Source: Cytophagales bacterium
GTDB taxonomy: Bacteria; Bacteroidota; Bacteroidia; Cytophagales; UBA9547
Assembly (NCBI GenBank): GCA_013297755.1
Contig: JAAFIH010000030.1
Coordinates: 1-63,715, forward strand
DNA length: 63,715 nucleotides
Direction: 5' to 3'
Shown: piece by piece, positions 55,320 through 63,715 of the stretch
Position numbering within the stretch: position 1 is the stretch's first letter
Layout of the letters: each line of letters begins with the position of its first letter
Made by a program: the position numbers and the translations under genes
The notes under the pieces: generated by a model
The model's database searches: none
What the model was told of the DNA's origin: nothing
The model's input: the letters and a program-made list of their open reading frames with translations, nothing else

Positions 55320-58175
55320 ATGGCAAAAGAATTACAACAAGCAGAAGAGTACATTGAGGTATATGGGGCTAGGGAGCACAACCTCAAAAATATTGACATA
55401 AAAATACCTAGAAACAAGTTGGTAGTTATTACTGGTATCAGTGGTAGTGGTAAGTCATCTTTGGCTTTTGATACCATTTATGCAGAAGGCCAACGAAGAT
55501 ATATGGAGAGTTTTTCGGCTTACGCTCGTTCGTTTATGGGCAATATGGAAAGGCCAGATGTAGACAAAATTGAAGGCTTGAGTCCTGTTATTTCGATAGA
55601 ACAAAAAACCACCTCCAAAAATCCACGTTCTACGGTTGGAACTGTTACTGAAATTTACGATTTCTTACGATTGTTTTATGCTCGTGCTGGCATAGCCTAC
55701 TCGCACATTTCGGGCAATAAAATGGTAAAACAATCTGAAGACCAAATTATAGACCATATTATTACACATTATCACGGCCAAAAACTTACGCTTTTAGCTC
55801 CCATTGTAAAAGGACGAAAAGGGCATTATAGAGAGGATTTTCAGAAAATAAGAAAAATGGGCTTTACAAAGGCTCGTGTAGATGGCAAAATATTAGAGAT
55901 TGAAGCTAAAACTGAAGTAGACAGATATAAAATACATGATATAGAGGTAGTTATAGACAGAATTGTACCCAAAGAAGAAGACCGTTTTCGTATTTCGCAA
56001 TCTGTAAAATCAGCCATGACTATGGGCAAAGGGGTAATTATGTGTATTACCGAAAGTCAAAATTTTAATGAATCCAACAAAGAAGTGATAGCTCATTTTT
56101 CTAAATATTTGATGGATCCAGAAACTGGGTTGAGCTACGATGAACCAGCCCCTAATATGTTTTCGTACAACTCACCTTATGGATGGTGCCCAACGTGCGA
56201 AGGATTAGGAGTGGTTCAAAATATATCAGAAAACACTGTTATCCCAGATAAATCGCTCAGTATCACACGTGGAGCCATTGTACCATTGGGCGAATACAGA
56301 GATATTTGGATTTTCAATGTGATAGATTCTATCCTTAAATCTAAAAAATTATCGATGTCTACACCTGTCAAAGACTTGCCTGTGGATGTGATAGCAACTA
56401 TTTTGTATGGCTCTGATGAGGTGTTTAAAGTAAAAAGTAAAACCCACGAAGGCGAAGTATGGAATAGTAAGTTTGAGGGAATTATTTATTGGTTGCGTAG
56501 GCAAATGATTGAAGGCTCTGATAAAATACAAGATTGGGTGCGAGAATTTGCCAAAGACGAGGTTTGCCCAGATTGCCATGGCGACCGTTTAAAAGTTGAA
56601 TCATTGCATTTCAAAATTGATAATCATCATATTTCGCAGCTTTCTAGGCTCAATATCAGGCAGTTAAACGAATGGTTTGCAGATATAGAACAACGATTAG
56701 ACGAAAAACAAAACATTATTGCTTATGAAATTTTAAAAGAAATAAGAAAACGAATCAACTTTTTGATTGATGTAGGCCTTGATTATTTGAACCTCAATCG
56801 CCCCTTACGTACCCTCTCTGGTGGCGAATCGCAACGCATCAGGCTTGCTACTCAGGTAGGCACTCAGTTGGTAGGAGTACTTTATATATTAGACGAACCA
56901 AGTATTGGATTGCATCAAAGGGATAACGAAAAATTAATCAATTCTTTACGAAACTTACGAGATATTGGCAACTCTATTTTGGTTGTAGAGCATGATAAAG
57001 ACATGATGTTGGCGGCAGATTATCTGATAGATGTAGGACCAGGAGCTGGTCGCCATGGAGGCACTATCGTTGGGGCCGATGTGCCAGCCAAGTTCTTGTT
57101 GAATAACACATCTACTGCCAAATACTTGAATGGTACAGATAAAATTAATCTTACTAAATCAAACAAATCGACAACCGAAAATCAACCCTATTTAATTTTA
57201 AAAAATGCCACTGGTAATAATTTAAAAAATGTAACATTAAAAATACCATTAGGAAAAATGGTTTGTGTAACTGGCGTATCAGGCAGTGGAAAATCAACAT
57301 TGATACACGAAACTTTATATCCTATTTTGAATCATCATTTTTTTAATGCCCTCAAAGAACCCCTCTCTTATGGCGAAATTGAAGGATTGAAGTTGATAGA
57401 CAAAGTGATAGAAATAGATCAATCGCCCATTGGACGTACTCCACGCTCTAATCCAGCGACTTATACAGGGGTTTTTACTGATATTCGCAATCTTTTTGCT
57501 CAAATGAACGAAGCAAAAATAAGAGGATACCAATCAGGTAGGTTTTCGTTTAACGTAAAAGGGGGCAGGTGCGAAACTTGCGAAGGTGCTGGTATTCGTA
57601 AGATTGAGATGGAATTTTTGCCTGATGTTTTTGTGCAATGCGAAACCTGCAAAGGCAAAAGATACAATAGAGAAACACGGGAAATTAGATTTAAGGGCAA
57701 ATCAATTTCTGATGTATTGGATATGACAGTAGAGCAAGCAGTGGTATTTTTTGAGTTTCAACCCAAAATACAACGCTATATGCAAACCCTCAACGATGTA
57801 GGGCTTGGATATATTACCATAGGCCAACATGCCACCACACTTTCGGGGGGCGAGGCTCAAAGGGTAAAACTAGCCACAGAATTGGCCAAAAAAGATACTG
57901 GCAAAACACTATATATATTAGACGAACCCACCACTGGGCTACATTTTCAGGACATTAGGCACTTGATGGATGTATTGAATAAATTAGTTGAAAAAGGAAA
58001 TACAGTTTTGATTATAGAACATAACATGGATGTAATAAAATCGGCAGATTGGATCATAGACATAGGCCCTGATAGTGGCGAAAAAGGGGGAGAAATTGTG
58101 TGCGAAGGCCCACCAGAAGTAATAGCAAAAAACAAAAAAAGCCATACAGGACGGTTTTTGAAACTAGAATTGTAG
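55320..58175 (+). CDS. uvrA: Excinuclease ABC subunit A
   Basis: 951 residues from the ATG at 55320; five extra codons upstream to a TTG would lie in the promoter box. Two ABC ATPase units: Walker A GISGSGKSS and GVSGSGKST, signatures LSGGESQRIRLA and LSGGEAQRVKLA, Walker B LYILDEPSIGLHQRD and LYILDEPTTGLHFQD. Zinc sites CPTCEGLG/CPDCHGDRLK and CETCEGAG/CETCKGKRY. It recognises bulky DNA damage and loads UvrB. Single gene, without uvrB nearby. Confidence 0.96.
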   Translation: MAKELQQAEEYIEVYGAREHNLKNIDIKIPRNKLVVITGISGSGKSSLAFDTIYAEGQRRYMESFSAYARSFMGNMERPDVDKIEGLSPVISIEQKTTSKNPRSTVGTVTEIYDFLRLFYARAGIAYSHISGNKMVKQSEDQIIDHIITHYHGQKLTLLAPIVKGRKGHYREDFQKIRKMGFTKARVDGKILEIEAKTEVDRYKIHDIEVVIDRIVPKEEDRFRISQSVKSAMTMGKGVIMCITESQNFNESNKEVIAHFSKYLMDPETGLSYDEPAPNMFSYNSPYGWCPTCEGLGVVQNISENTVIPDKSLSITRGAIVPLGEYRDIWIFNVIDSILKSKKLSMSTPVKDLPVDVIATILYGSDEVFKVKSKTHEGEVWNSKFEGIIYWLRRQMIEGSDKIQDWVREFAKDEVCPDCHGDRLKVESLHFKIDNHHISQLSRLNIRQLNEWFADIEQRLDEKQNIIAYEILKEIRKRINFLIDVGLDYLNLNRPLRTLSGGESQRIRLATQVGTQLVGVLYILDEPSIGLHQRDNEKLINSLRNLRDIGNSILVVEHDKDMMLAADYLIDVGPGAGRHGGTIVGADVPAKFLLNNTSTAKYLNGTDKINLTKSNKSTTENQPYLILKNATGNNLKNVTLKIPLGKMVCVTGVSGSGKSTLIHETLYPILNHHFFNALKEPLSYGEIEGLKLIDKVIEIDQSPIGRTPRSNPATYTGVFTDIRNLFAQMNEAKIRGYQSGRFSFNVKGGRCETCEGAGIRKIEMEFLPDVFVQCETCKGKRYNRETREIRFKGKSISDVLDMTVEQAVVFFEFQPKIQRYMQTLNDVGLGYITIGQHATTLSGGEAQRVKLATELAKKDTGKTLYILDEPTTGLHFQDIRHLMDVLNKLVEKGNTVLIIEHNMDVIKSADWIIDIGPDSGEKGGEIVCEGPPEVIAKNKKSHTGRFLKLEL

Positions 58176-58258
58176 CTGTTTTTTGAAATAGTGATATCGA
58201 ATATTTAATTTTATTTTAACTTTTAAGGTAATTTTAATTTCAATTTTCAATAATAAAT

Positions 58259-58266
58259 TATCTTTG
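58259..58266 (+). promoter_or_regulatory. -7 promoter box of the hyfBC unit
   Basis: TATCTTTG, 109 nt before the hyfB-like ATG. A short in-frame-free ORF in the leader (from about 58276) has no supporting feature. Confidence 0.5.
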
Positions 58267-58375
58267 TTTTTGTCAATGAATTACTTTACAAAACTGATTA
58301 AAATTGTAAACTCAAATCTCTATGCAAAAGTATATGTATTGATGAATTATTTTAAATATTATTACAAAATACAAC

Positions 58376-60346
58376 ATGGTAAGTTTTCAGATTTTATCTA
58401 TTATATTTATATTTTTACCTATTATCTTACTTTTGCCTACCAAATTCAAGGCTTGGGCTAGTTTTGTATTTACTTTGTGCATTGCCAGTATTACAACCAC
58501 AGAAGCCATACAAGTGATGCTATTTGGCACAAAATATTACGAGTTGGGCCTTGACGAAGTATTTAAAATAGTGGTAGTAATAGATTATTTATCCGCTTTT
58601 TTTATCATTACAATCAATATAGTAGTAGTTATTGCGAGTTTTTATGCCATAGGATACAACAAAAACCAAGATAATAATGGAAAATTAAATTTACAATACA
58701 TTAGTTTTTCAATGCTTCATTTGTCTATGATGCTTGTGTTGATGACCCAAAGCTTTGTGCCATTTTTGATTTTTTGGGAAATTTTGGCGGTAAGTTCTTT
58801 TTTGTTAGTATTGTTTGATACTAAAAATAAAGAAGTATTAAGGTCGGCCATCAATTATCTAGTGCAGATGCACGTGTGTATGTTGTTTTTGTTGATAGCT
58901 TTTTTTATCATCATTGGGCAAACGGGCGATTTTTCGTTTTATGCTTTCCACCATTTTTTTGAAAGTAATAATAATTTTTACGTATTCTTACTTTTATTTA
59001 TGGGTTTTGGTATGAAAGCAGGTTTTGTACCCTTGCATACTTGGTTGCCCAAAGCCGATCCAGCCGCACCCGATCATATAGCAGCAGTGATGTCTGGTGC
59101 TACCATAAAAGTAGGAATTTATGGAATTTTGAGAGTACTTACTTACATCAAATCAGAACAATACGAAATAGGTATGTTCCTGATAATCATTAGTTTAGTT
59201 ACAGGAATTTATGGAATTATAAACGCCATAGTGCAAAAAGATATTAAAAAATCGTTGGCTTATAGTAGTATCGAAAATATAGGTATTATTGGTCTTGGTC
59301 TTGGGCTTGGTTTGGTGGGGTTGGCAGTTCAAAATTATAGTCTTACATTTTTGGGGCTTGCAGGAGCTATTCTTCATATTTTCAATCATGCTATGTTTAA
59401 GTCTTTGCTTTTTCTAGGCTCTGGCAATATATTTTTTCAAACTTCAACTACCAATATGCAATTGCTAGGTGGCATTTTAAATAAATCAAAAATATCGGGA
59501 ACCATTTTTTTGATAGGGGCTTTATCTATCTGTGGATTACCACCGTTTAATGGGTTTGTGTCAGAATTTTTGATTTATGATGCAATCATTAGCGAGTTCA
59601 ACAAAGGCAATGTGTCTATTGACGTGCTTTTGTTGGTGTCATTATTTTGTATTTCTATGATTGGGGGAATGGCTATTTTTAATTTTACGAGAATGTTTGG
59701 CATTGTATTTTTAGGAAACAATCGTTCTACAAAAGTGGCAGCTATCAAAGAAGTTTCTCCTCTAATGTATGTGCCACTAATAGTAGTTTTAGTAATTATT
59801 CTTACAGTTACTATTTTTTCTACATCCTATATAAGTTACATAAGCAAAGTTGTTCTTTTGTTTATTCCCAATTATCATACCATCCCTTACATGGCGATTT
59901 CGCCACAGCCACAAATTTTAATGATTTTGTTGTTTATGATAGCTTTGATTATTGTAATAACAACCATAAAATATTATATATCCAAAAATTATGCGACCGT
60001 TTATGGCCCAACTTGGGGTTGTGGCTACACAGGCGAAACTACCAAAATGCAATATACAGCATCGTCTTTTTCAGAGAGCTTTCAGAAAATTTCTGAGCGA
60101 TTATTACTTGGGTCAACTAAATATAAAGCACTCGAAAAAATGGAAATATTCCCAACTTCACGCCCTTACAGCAACTCAAACGAGGATATTTTGGATGATA
60201 CATTTATAGAACCACCAGTAAATTATATTCAAAAAAATCTTAAAAAGTTTTCTATTTTCAAGTCAGGTAATACCCAAACGTATGTGTGGTACGCATTTTT
60301 GTTTTTACTGATACTTTTTGTTTTAACTTTTATCGAAATTTTATAA
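58376..60346 (+). CDS. hyfB: HyfB-like proton-translocating membrane subunit
   Basis: 656 residues, about 16 membrane helices. Antiporter-like subunit of the NuoL/NuoN/MrpD superfamily: GFVPLHTWLPKADPAAPDHIAAVMSGATIKVGIYG with the conserved Lys and Pro, IKKSLAYSSIENIG and ILHIFNHAMFKSLLFLGSG. The C-terminal tail (TVYGPTWGCGY) is that of hydrogenase-4/formate hydrogenlyase HyfB/HycC. It forms the membrane arm of a complex with HyfC, which follows 2 bp later; the other subunits are not here. Confidence 0.8.
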   Translation: MVSFQILSIIFIFLPIILLLPTKFKAWASFVFTLCIASITTTEAIQVMLFGTKYYELGLDEVFKIVVVIDYLSAFFIITINIVVVIASFYAIGYNKNQDNNGKLNLQYISFSMLHLSMMLVLMTQSFVPFLIFWEILAVSSFLLVLFDTKNKEVLRSAINYLVQMHVCMLFLLIAFFIIIGQTGDFSFYAFHHFFESNNNFYVFLLLFMGFGMKAGFVPLHTWLPKADPAAPDHIAAVMSGATIKVGIYGILRVLTYIKSEQYEIGMFLIIISLVTGIYGIINAIVQKDIKKSLAYSSIENIGIIGLGLGLGLVGLAVQNYSLTFLGLAGAILHIFNHAMFKSLLFLGSGNIFFQTSTTNMQLLGGILNKSKISGTIFLIGALSICGLPPFNGFVSEFLIYDAIISEFNKGNVSIDVLLLVSLFCISMIGGMAIFNFTRMFGIVFLGNNRSTKVAAIKEVSPLMYVPLIVVLVIILTVTIFSTSYISYISKVVLLFIPNYHTIPYMAISPQPQILMILLFMIALIIVITTIKYYISKNYATVYGPTWGCGYTGETTKMQYTASSFSESFQKISERLLLGSTKYKALEKMEIFPTSRPYSNSNEDILDDTFIEPPVNYIQKNLKKFSIFKSGNTQTYVWYAFLFLLILFVLTFIEIL

Positions 60347-60348
60347 AT

Positions 60349-61257
60349 ATGTTAGGATTAATTTTAACAATTATAAGTAGTTTGTTTTTTTTGGGAATAA
60401 TTGCTCGTACCAAAAGTATAACCCAGGGACGCAAAGGGCCAGGTATTTTTCAGTCAATAAATGATATTATTCGATTGTTTCAGAAGGGCACTGTGTATAG
60501 CTCCACTACATCTTATATTTTTAAGATAGCACCTACCATTTATTTTAGCACTATCGTTTCAGCTTTGATTTTAGTGCCTTTTCATGGGCAAAAATCAATT
60601 ATTTCATTTGATGGCGACTTTGTGATGTTTGCCTATTTGTTGGCATTAGGTAAGTTTTTTATGATTCTGTCGGCACTAGATACTGGTAGCCCATTCGAGG
60701 GTATGGGTGCCAATCGAGAGGCACTTTATTCTATGTTGGTAGAACCAGCTTTTTTTATTCTGATGGCTTCTTTTGCTATGTACACAGGCAAAACATCGTT
60801 TCATGAGATTTTTTATAATTTTATTGATTTTAAAAATCCTACTACTGTGTTTTTAATCATTATTGCAGCCTATATACTCATACAAATTGCCATGATAGAA
60901 AATAGCCGCTTGCCAGTAGACGACCCCAAAACACACCTTGAACTAACGATGGTGCATGAAGTCATGATTTTGGACAATAGTGGTTTCGATTTAGGGTTAA
61001 TTCTATATGCCACAGCCCTCAAATTTGTAATGTATGGCTTATTGATTAGTAATTTATTTATAGATACATCTATGAATGTGTTTGTGCAAATTCTTATTTT
61101 TCTTGTTGTTCAAATTGTATTTGCAATTATCATTGGGCTTATAGAAAGTTTTAGGGCACGAGAAAGAATGAAAAAAAATCCTGTTTTTATTTTTACGCTC
61201 ACTGTACTATCTATGATGGTGTTTTTTGGCGTTTTGTTGATGATGAATAAAATATAA
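60349..61257 (+). CDS. hyfC: HyfC-like membrane subunit (NuoH family)
   Basis: 302 residues from the ATG at 60349, two bases after the hyfB stop; the longer frame from 60286 lies inside hyfB. Membrane protein of the NuoH/HyfC family with the quinone/peripheral-arm signature IENSRLPVDDPKTHLELTMVHE and the N-terminal ARTKSITQGRKGPGIFQSINDI. In hydrogenase-4-type complexes it connects the hydrogenase and the HyfB pumping arm. hyfE, hyfF, hyfG and hyfI do not follow; the next gene encodes a CPBP-like protein. Confidence 0.82.
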   Translation: MLGLILTIISSLFFLGIIARTKSITQGRKGPGIFQSINDIIRLFQKGTVYSSTTSYIFKIAPTIYFSTIVSALILVPFHGQKSIISFDGDFVMFAYLLALGKFFMILSALDTGSPFEGMGANREALYSMLVEPAFFILMASFAMYTGKTSFHEIFYNFIDFKNPTTVFLIIIAAYILIQIAMIENSRLPVDDPKTHLELTMVHEVMILDNSGFDLGLILYATALKFVMYGLLISNLFIDTSMNVFVQILIFLVVQIVFAIIIGLIESFRARERMKKNPVFIFTLTVLSMMVFFGVLLMMNKI

Positions 61258-61270
61258 ATTTTCAATTATT

Positions 61271-62206
61271 TTGGCTTTAAAAAATGTGTATCAAGTAATT
61301 ATTGATTTAAAAAAAATCATTCTCAAAGATTATAATTTTTTATATTACTTTCTTACATTTATATTTATTTCTACCCTTATTTTTCTAAATTATTATTTTA
61401 AAATAGAAAAAGAATATATAGAACAATATAATCTACCTCAGAATTGGAATAGAGTTTTTTTGTATCATCTATTGTATATAAGTTCGATTTATGGTGTAAT
61501 ATTTATAAGAAAATTATCAGGATTGGATTGTTATAAATTCTTTACTCTAAAGTTTTTATTTTACATCAATTTTGGGGTTTTTCTTATTGCTTTGGATGCT
61601 GGTTTTCCTTACTATTTTTCTTTAACTTACCTGTTTTTAAATACTCCATATTATTACTACATGCACTATATCATTACAGATAGTTATTGTATCGTTACTA
61701 CCTGTATTCCATTGCTTTTATTTTATTTTTTTATACAAAAAGATTCCAATTATTTTGGACTTGGATTTCAAAAATCTACGTTTACTACCTATTTTTATGT
61801 TTTGCTTGTCATGGCACCAATTATATATGTGGCATCGCTCCAGCCAGATATTTTGAGTTACTATCCAAGATTCAACAAAGCCCAAATCGCACAAAATCAT
61901 CCTTTGTGGGCATATTTAGTGGCCGTTTTTGAGTTTTTTTATAGTTTTGATTTTATATCTACTGAATTGATTTTTAGGGGTTTTATGGTTATATTTTTAT
62001 CAAAATATGCCTCTGAATCTATTATTTTGCCAGTTGCTGCCGCTTATTGCTGCATCCATTTTGGCAAACCCTGTTTAGAAACTATCAGTTCTTTTGTAGG
62101 TGGCTATGCACTTGGGTTGCTTTCATACCATTCTCAAAATATTTGGGGTGGTGTGTTTGTGCATGTAGGTATAGCACTATTGATGGAATTTTTTACGTTT
62201 TTTTAG
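61271..62206 (+). CDS. CPBP-type intramembrane protease-like protein
   Basis: 311 residues, about eight membrane helices. The C-terminal third shows the Abi/CPBP motifs in degenerate form: STELIFRGFMVIFL where EExxxR is expected (Thr replaces the first Glu), CCIHFGKPCLE (the conserved FxxxH histidine) and HSQNIWGGVFVHVGIALLME. Start TTG at 61271 is the only standard start after the in-frame stop at 61244-61246; it lies 14 bp after hyfC, so co-transcription is likely. The family includes prenyl-protein proteases and bacteriocin-immunity proteins; with a changed catalytic Glu, activity is uncertain. Confidence 0.75.
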   Translation: MALKNVYQVIIDLKKIILKDYNFLYYFLTFIFISTLIFLNYYFKIEKEYIEQYNLPQNWNRVFLYHLLYISSIYGVIFIRKLSGLDCYKFFTLKFLFYINFGVFLIALDAGFPYYFSLTYLFLNTPYYYYMHYIITDSYCIVTTCIPLLLFYFFIQKDSNYFGLGFQKSTFTTYFYVLLVMAPIIYVASLQPDILSYYPRFNKAQIAQNHPLWAYLVAVFEFFYSFDFISTELIFRGFMVIFLSKYASESIILPVAAAYCCIHFGKPCLETISSFVGGYALGLLSYHSQNIWGGVFVHVGIALLMEFFTFF

Positions 62207-62334
62207 AATTACTAGCATTTTTTTTGAAACGTATTGTGTTGTGGTTTAGTAAATCCCAAGTTTTTGGTAGTGTTTTCCGCCCTTGTTTTTTTTTAACAAC
62301 AAGCAATTATACTTTTTTTCTACAACATTTTGTT

Positions 62335-62412
62335 TTAATCCAATGATTTATTGGTGAGGAACACCAACAAAGGCGAAAAACATATATTAAATAAAAAATC
62401 TTTTATTTTCAT
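62335..62412 (-). pseudogene. Truncated paralogue of the lipoprotein gene (signal peptide only)
   Basis: The 25-codon frame begins MKIKDFLFNICF, matching MKTKDFLFIICF of the next gene, and the DNA around its ATG repeats that of the neighbour (AAATAAAAAATCTTTT then TTTTCATGG in both, on the plus strand). After about 12 codons the similarity ends and the frame stops. It looks like a leftover of a third family member or a recombination scar. Confidence 0.55.
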
Positions 62413-62423
62413 GGCTAGTCTGA

Positions 62424-62924
62424 TTAATGTAAAAAGATATATTTTGTTATTTCTGTATTTTTAAATGAAGTATCTACAAATGAGTACAATAGACTATCTT
62501 TTGTGATTTTATTTATTTGAGCTTTGATTATTGTATCATATGCTTTAGAATTTATATAAGCTTCTGTTTCTAAATACAAAATATTTTTTTCAAACTTCCA
62601 TTTTTTATAAAAATCATGTATGGAAGTAACAGAATCACCTTTGCCATTTACTCCTCTATTAAAACTAGATGAGTCTTTAAGAAAATATCTTTTAATTGTA
62701 GTATAACCATATTTTTCTATCCAACATGTATATCCAGGCCAACAAGTTTTTATGCTTTGAAGTACCCATGGTTTGTTTGTAAATAAGCATAAAGTATCTT
62801 TGTTTTCGCAATTCGATGTTGTTGGAGTAACTACATTTGGTTGATTAGGACTTGGTGGATTATCTTTTTTGCAAGAAAACAGGAATAAAAAACATATAAT
62901 AAATAAAAAATCTTTTGTTTTCAT
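62424..62924 (-). CDS. Lipoprotein of unknown function
   Basis: 166 residues. Lipoprotein signal MKTKDFLFIICFLFLFSCKK with the acylated Cys18, then a Pro/Thr/Asn linker (KDNPPSPNQPNVVTPTTSN) and a compact domain starting CENKDTLCLFTNKPWVL and ending INKITKDSLLYSFVDTSF. I do not recognise a named family; the pattern resembles small lipocalin-like lipoproteins of Bacteroidota. A paralogue follows to the right, with the same ends (SDTICLLTEQHWVW, ITKITKDSLVYSFGD). Confidence 0.75.
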   Translation of the reverse strand: MKTKDFLFIICFLFLFSCKKDNPPSPNQPNVVTPTTSNCENKDTLCLFTNKPWVLQSIKTCWPGYTCWIEKYGYTTIKRYFLKDSSSFNRGVNGKGDSVTSIHDFYKKWKFEKNILYLETEAYINSKAYDTIIKAQINKITKDSLLYSFVDTSFKNTEITKYIFLH

Positions 62925-63006
62925 GGTTTTGTAATTTATAAATAATAAAAATCTTGAAATTGTGTCATATAAAACACTAAGTTTTAAGGCACTACATGAA
63001 TTTTAG

Positions 63007-63488
63007 TTAATGAGAAAAAACAAATGTATAAGTATAAGAAATGTCCCCAAATGAATAAACAAGACTGTCTTTAGTAATTTTAGTAATTTTATATTTGATA
63101 TTATAATTATTCCCTGTTGAATCATTTTTTAAATTATACATCAACAAAGAATCTTTTTTAAGGTTCCATCTATCAAATGATAAACTTTCATTTTTTTTAA
63201 TTTTACCTTCAGCGTTTACCAAACCCCAAATTGCTACTGAATCTTTATAAAAAATTTGTTTAGTTACACCACCAGGATATTCAAACAGTTTATCTTCAGA
63301 GTTTGAAAATTTAAAATATTTATATTTCCAAACCCAGTGTTGCTCAGTTAACAAACAAATGGTGTCTGAAATACCACATTTAGAAACAAATGGAGGTATA
63401 TTACTTATTGCGCTTGGCTTTACTTTTTCTTTTTCGCAAGATGACAAAAAAATAATAGTAAAAAAATTATAAAATAAATTATTTTCAT
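63007..63488 (-). CDS. Paralogous lipoprotein with a frameshift in the signal peptide
   Basis: The main frame (63007-63447) encodes 146 residues starting at a TTG: SSCEKEKVKPSAISNI ... DTICLLTEQHWVWKYKYF ... ITKITKDSLVYSFGD, a close relative of the preceding gene. The expected signal peptide is present just upstream but one base out of frame: ATG at 63488 gives MKIIYFIIFLLLFF. With eight instead of seven T in the run at 63446-63452 (minus strand) the two parts would join as LLLFFLSSCEKE, a proper lipobox. A sequencing error, phase-variable switch or inactivation are all possible. Confidence 0.6.
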
Positions 63489-63688
63489 TTTAATAGTAGT
63501 TAATGCAATGTCGTTTACTTAGCAAAGCTAGTTAAAAAAATCATTAAAAAATGTACTTGTTTATTAAAAAATATCTATGTATTTTTATAGTAGTATAAGG
63601 GGGTAACTGTATCCGAAGATAAAAGTAAGAATTATAGATTAAATACGACAAACAACATAGAATATGAACTTGAAGACCAAGTATATAG

Positions 63689-63712
63689 AGGTCGCTGCCG
63701 AAAAAGCGACCT
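63689..63712. terminator. Hairpin at the right edge of the window
   Basis: Perfect 8-bp repeat AGGTCGCT / AGCGACCT around the loop GCCGAAAA. The following base run lies outside the window. No gene is visible between 63489 and 63715. Confidence 0.4.
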
Positions 63713-63715
63713 TGA

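Noticed and set aside
58264-58461. 65-codon frame in the leader and start of hyfB
   Set aside because: It overlaps hyfB in another frame and has no motif or ribosome-binding support.

Overview
The window is an AT-rich chromosomal segment (roughly one third G+C by eye) from a member of the Bacteroidota. Four signs point there. Several secreted proteins end in type IX secretion (T9SS) sorting domains of type A and type B. There is a PorP/SprF-family protein beside an OmpA-family protein and a giant adhesin. The repeated -7 promoter box TAnnTTTG is the one used by Bacteroidota. IspG is the long form with an inserted domain. I cannot place it below phylum.

Left part (1-16.1 kb): after a short TPR-like ORF cut by the window edge or by a stop codon comes a minus-strand block of five genes. 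In transcription order they encode a 2,631-residue type-B T9SS adhesin made of more than twenty PKD-like modules, a PorP/SprF protein, an OmpA-like peptidoglycan-binding lattice protein, an unrecognised secreted protein and a Y_Y_Y-type sensor histidine kinase. The first three overlap by TAATG and look translationally coupled. I read the block as a surface adhesin with its T9SS accessory proteins and a sensor attached.

Housekeeping part (16.3-32.9 kb): a carboxynorspermidine-dehydrogenase-like enzyme, an AlbA_2/ATPase regulator beside a minisatellite, clpS, mgtE, sdhC, recF, nrdA, two tiny membrane proteins, a three-gene restriction-modification system (m5C and m6A methyltransferases plus an HNH endonuclease, genes overlapping), a YyaL-type thioredoxin-domain protein, tsf and tRNA-His.

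Accessory part (33-42.6 kb), starting right after tRNA-His: a decayed T9SS gene, an AbiEii/DUF6922 toxin-antitoxin pair flanked by short direct repeats, and two type-A T9SS genes that share a palindromic upstream site, promoter, leader and 3' hairpin repeats. Between them lies a tandem pair of almost identical Rpn-type PD-(D/E)XK genes. This is the least ordinary region of the window.

Right part (42.6-63.7 kb): ispG, hisS followed by a PKD/T9SS type-B protein, a small MITE-like inverted repeat, a TetR/ABC1-kinase pair, GH57 and glycosyltransferase genes (probable glycogen or alpha-glucan metabolism), a DUF2252 protein, atpC, uvrA, hyfB-hyfC-like membrane subunits, a CPBP protease-like protein, and a small family of paralogous lipoproteins with one frameshifted and one truncated copy.

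A theme of the window is that genes normally sitting in conserved operons stand alone: sdhC without sdhAB, nrdA without nrdB, tsf without rpsB, atpC without atpD, hyfBC without the other hydrogenase or complex genes. This suggests a strongly rearranged genome.
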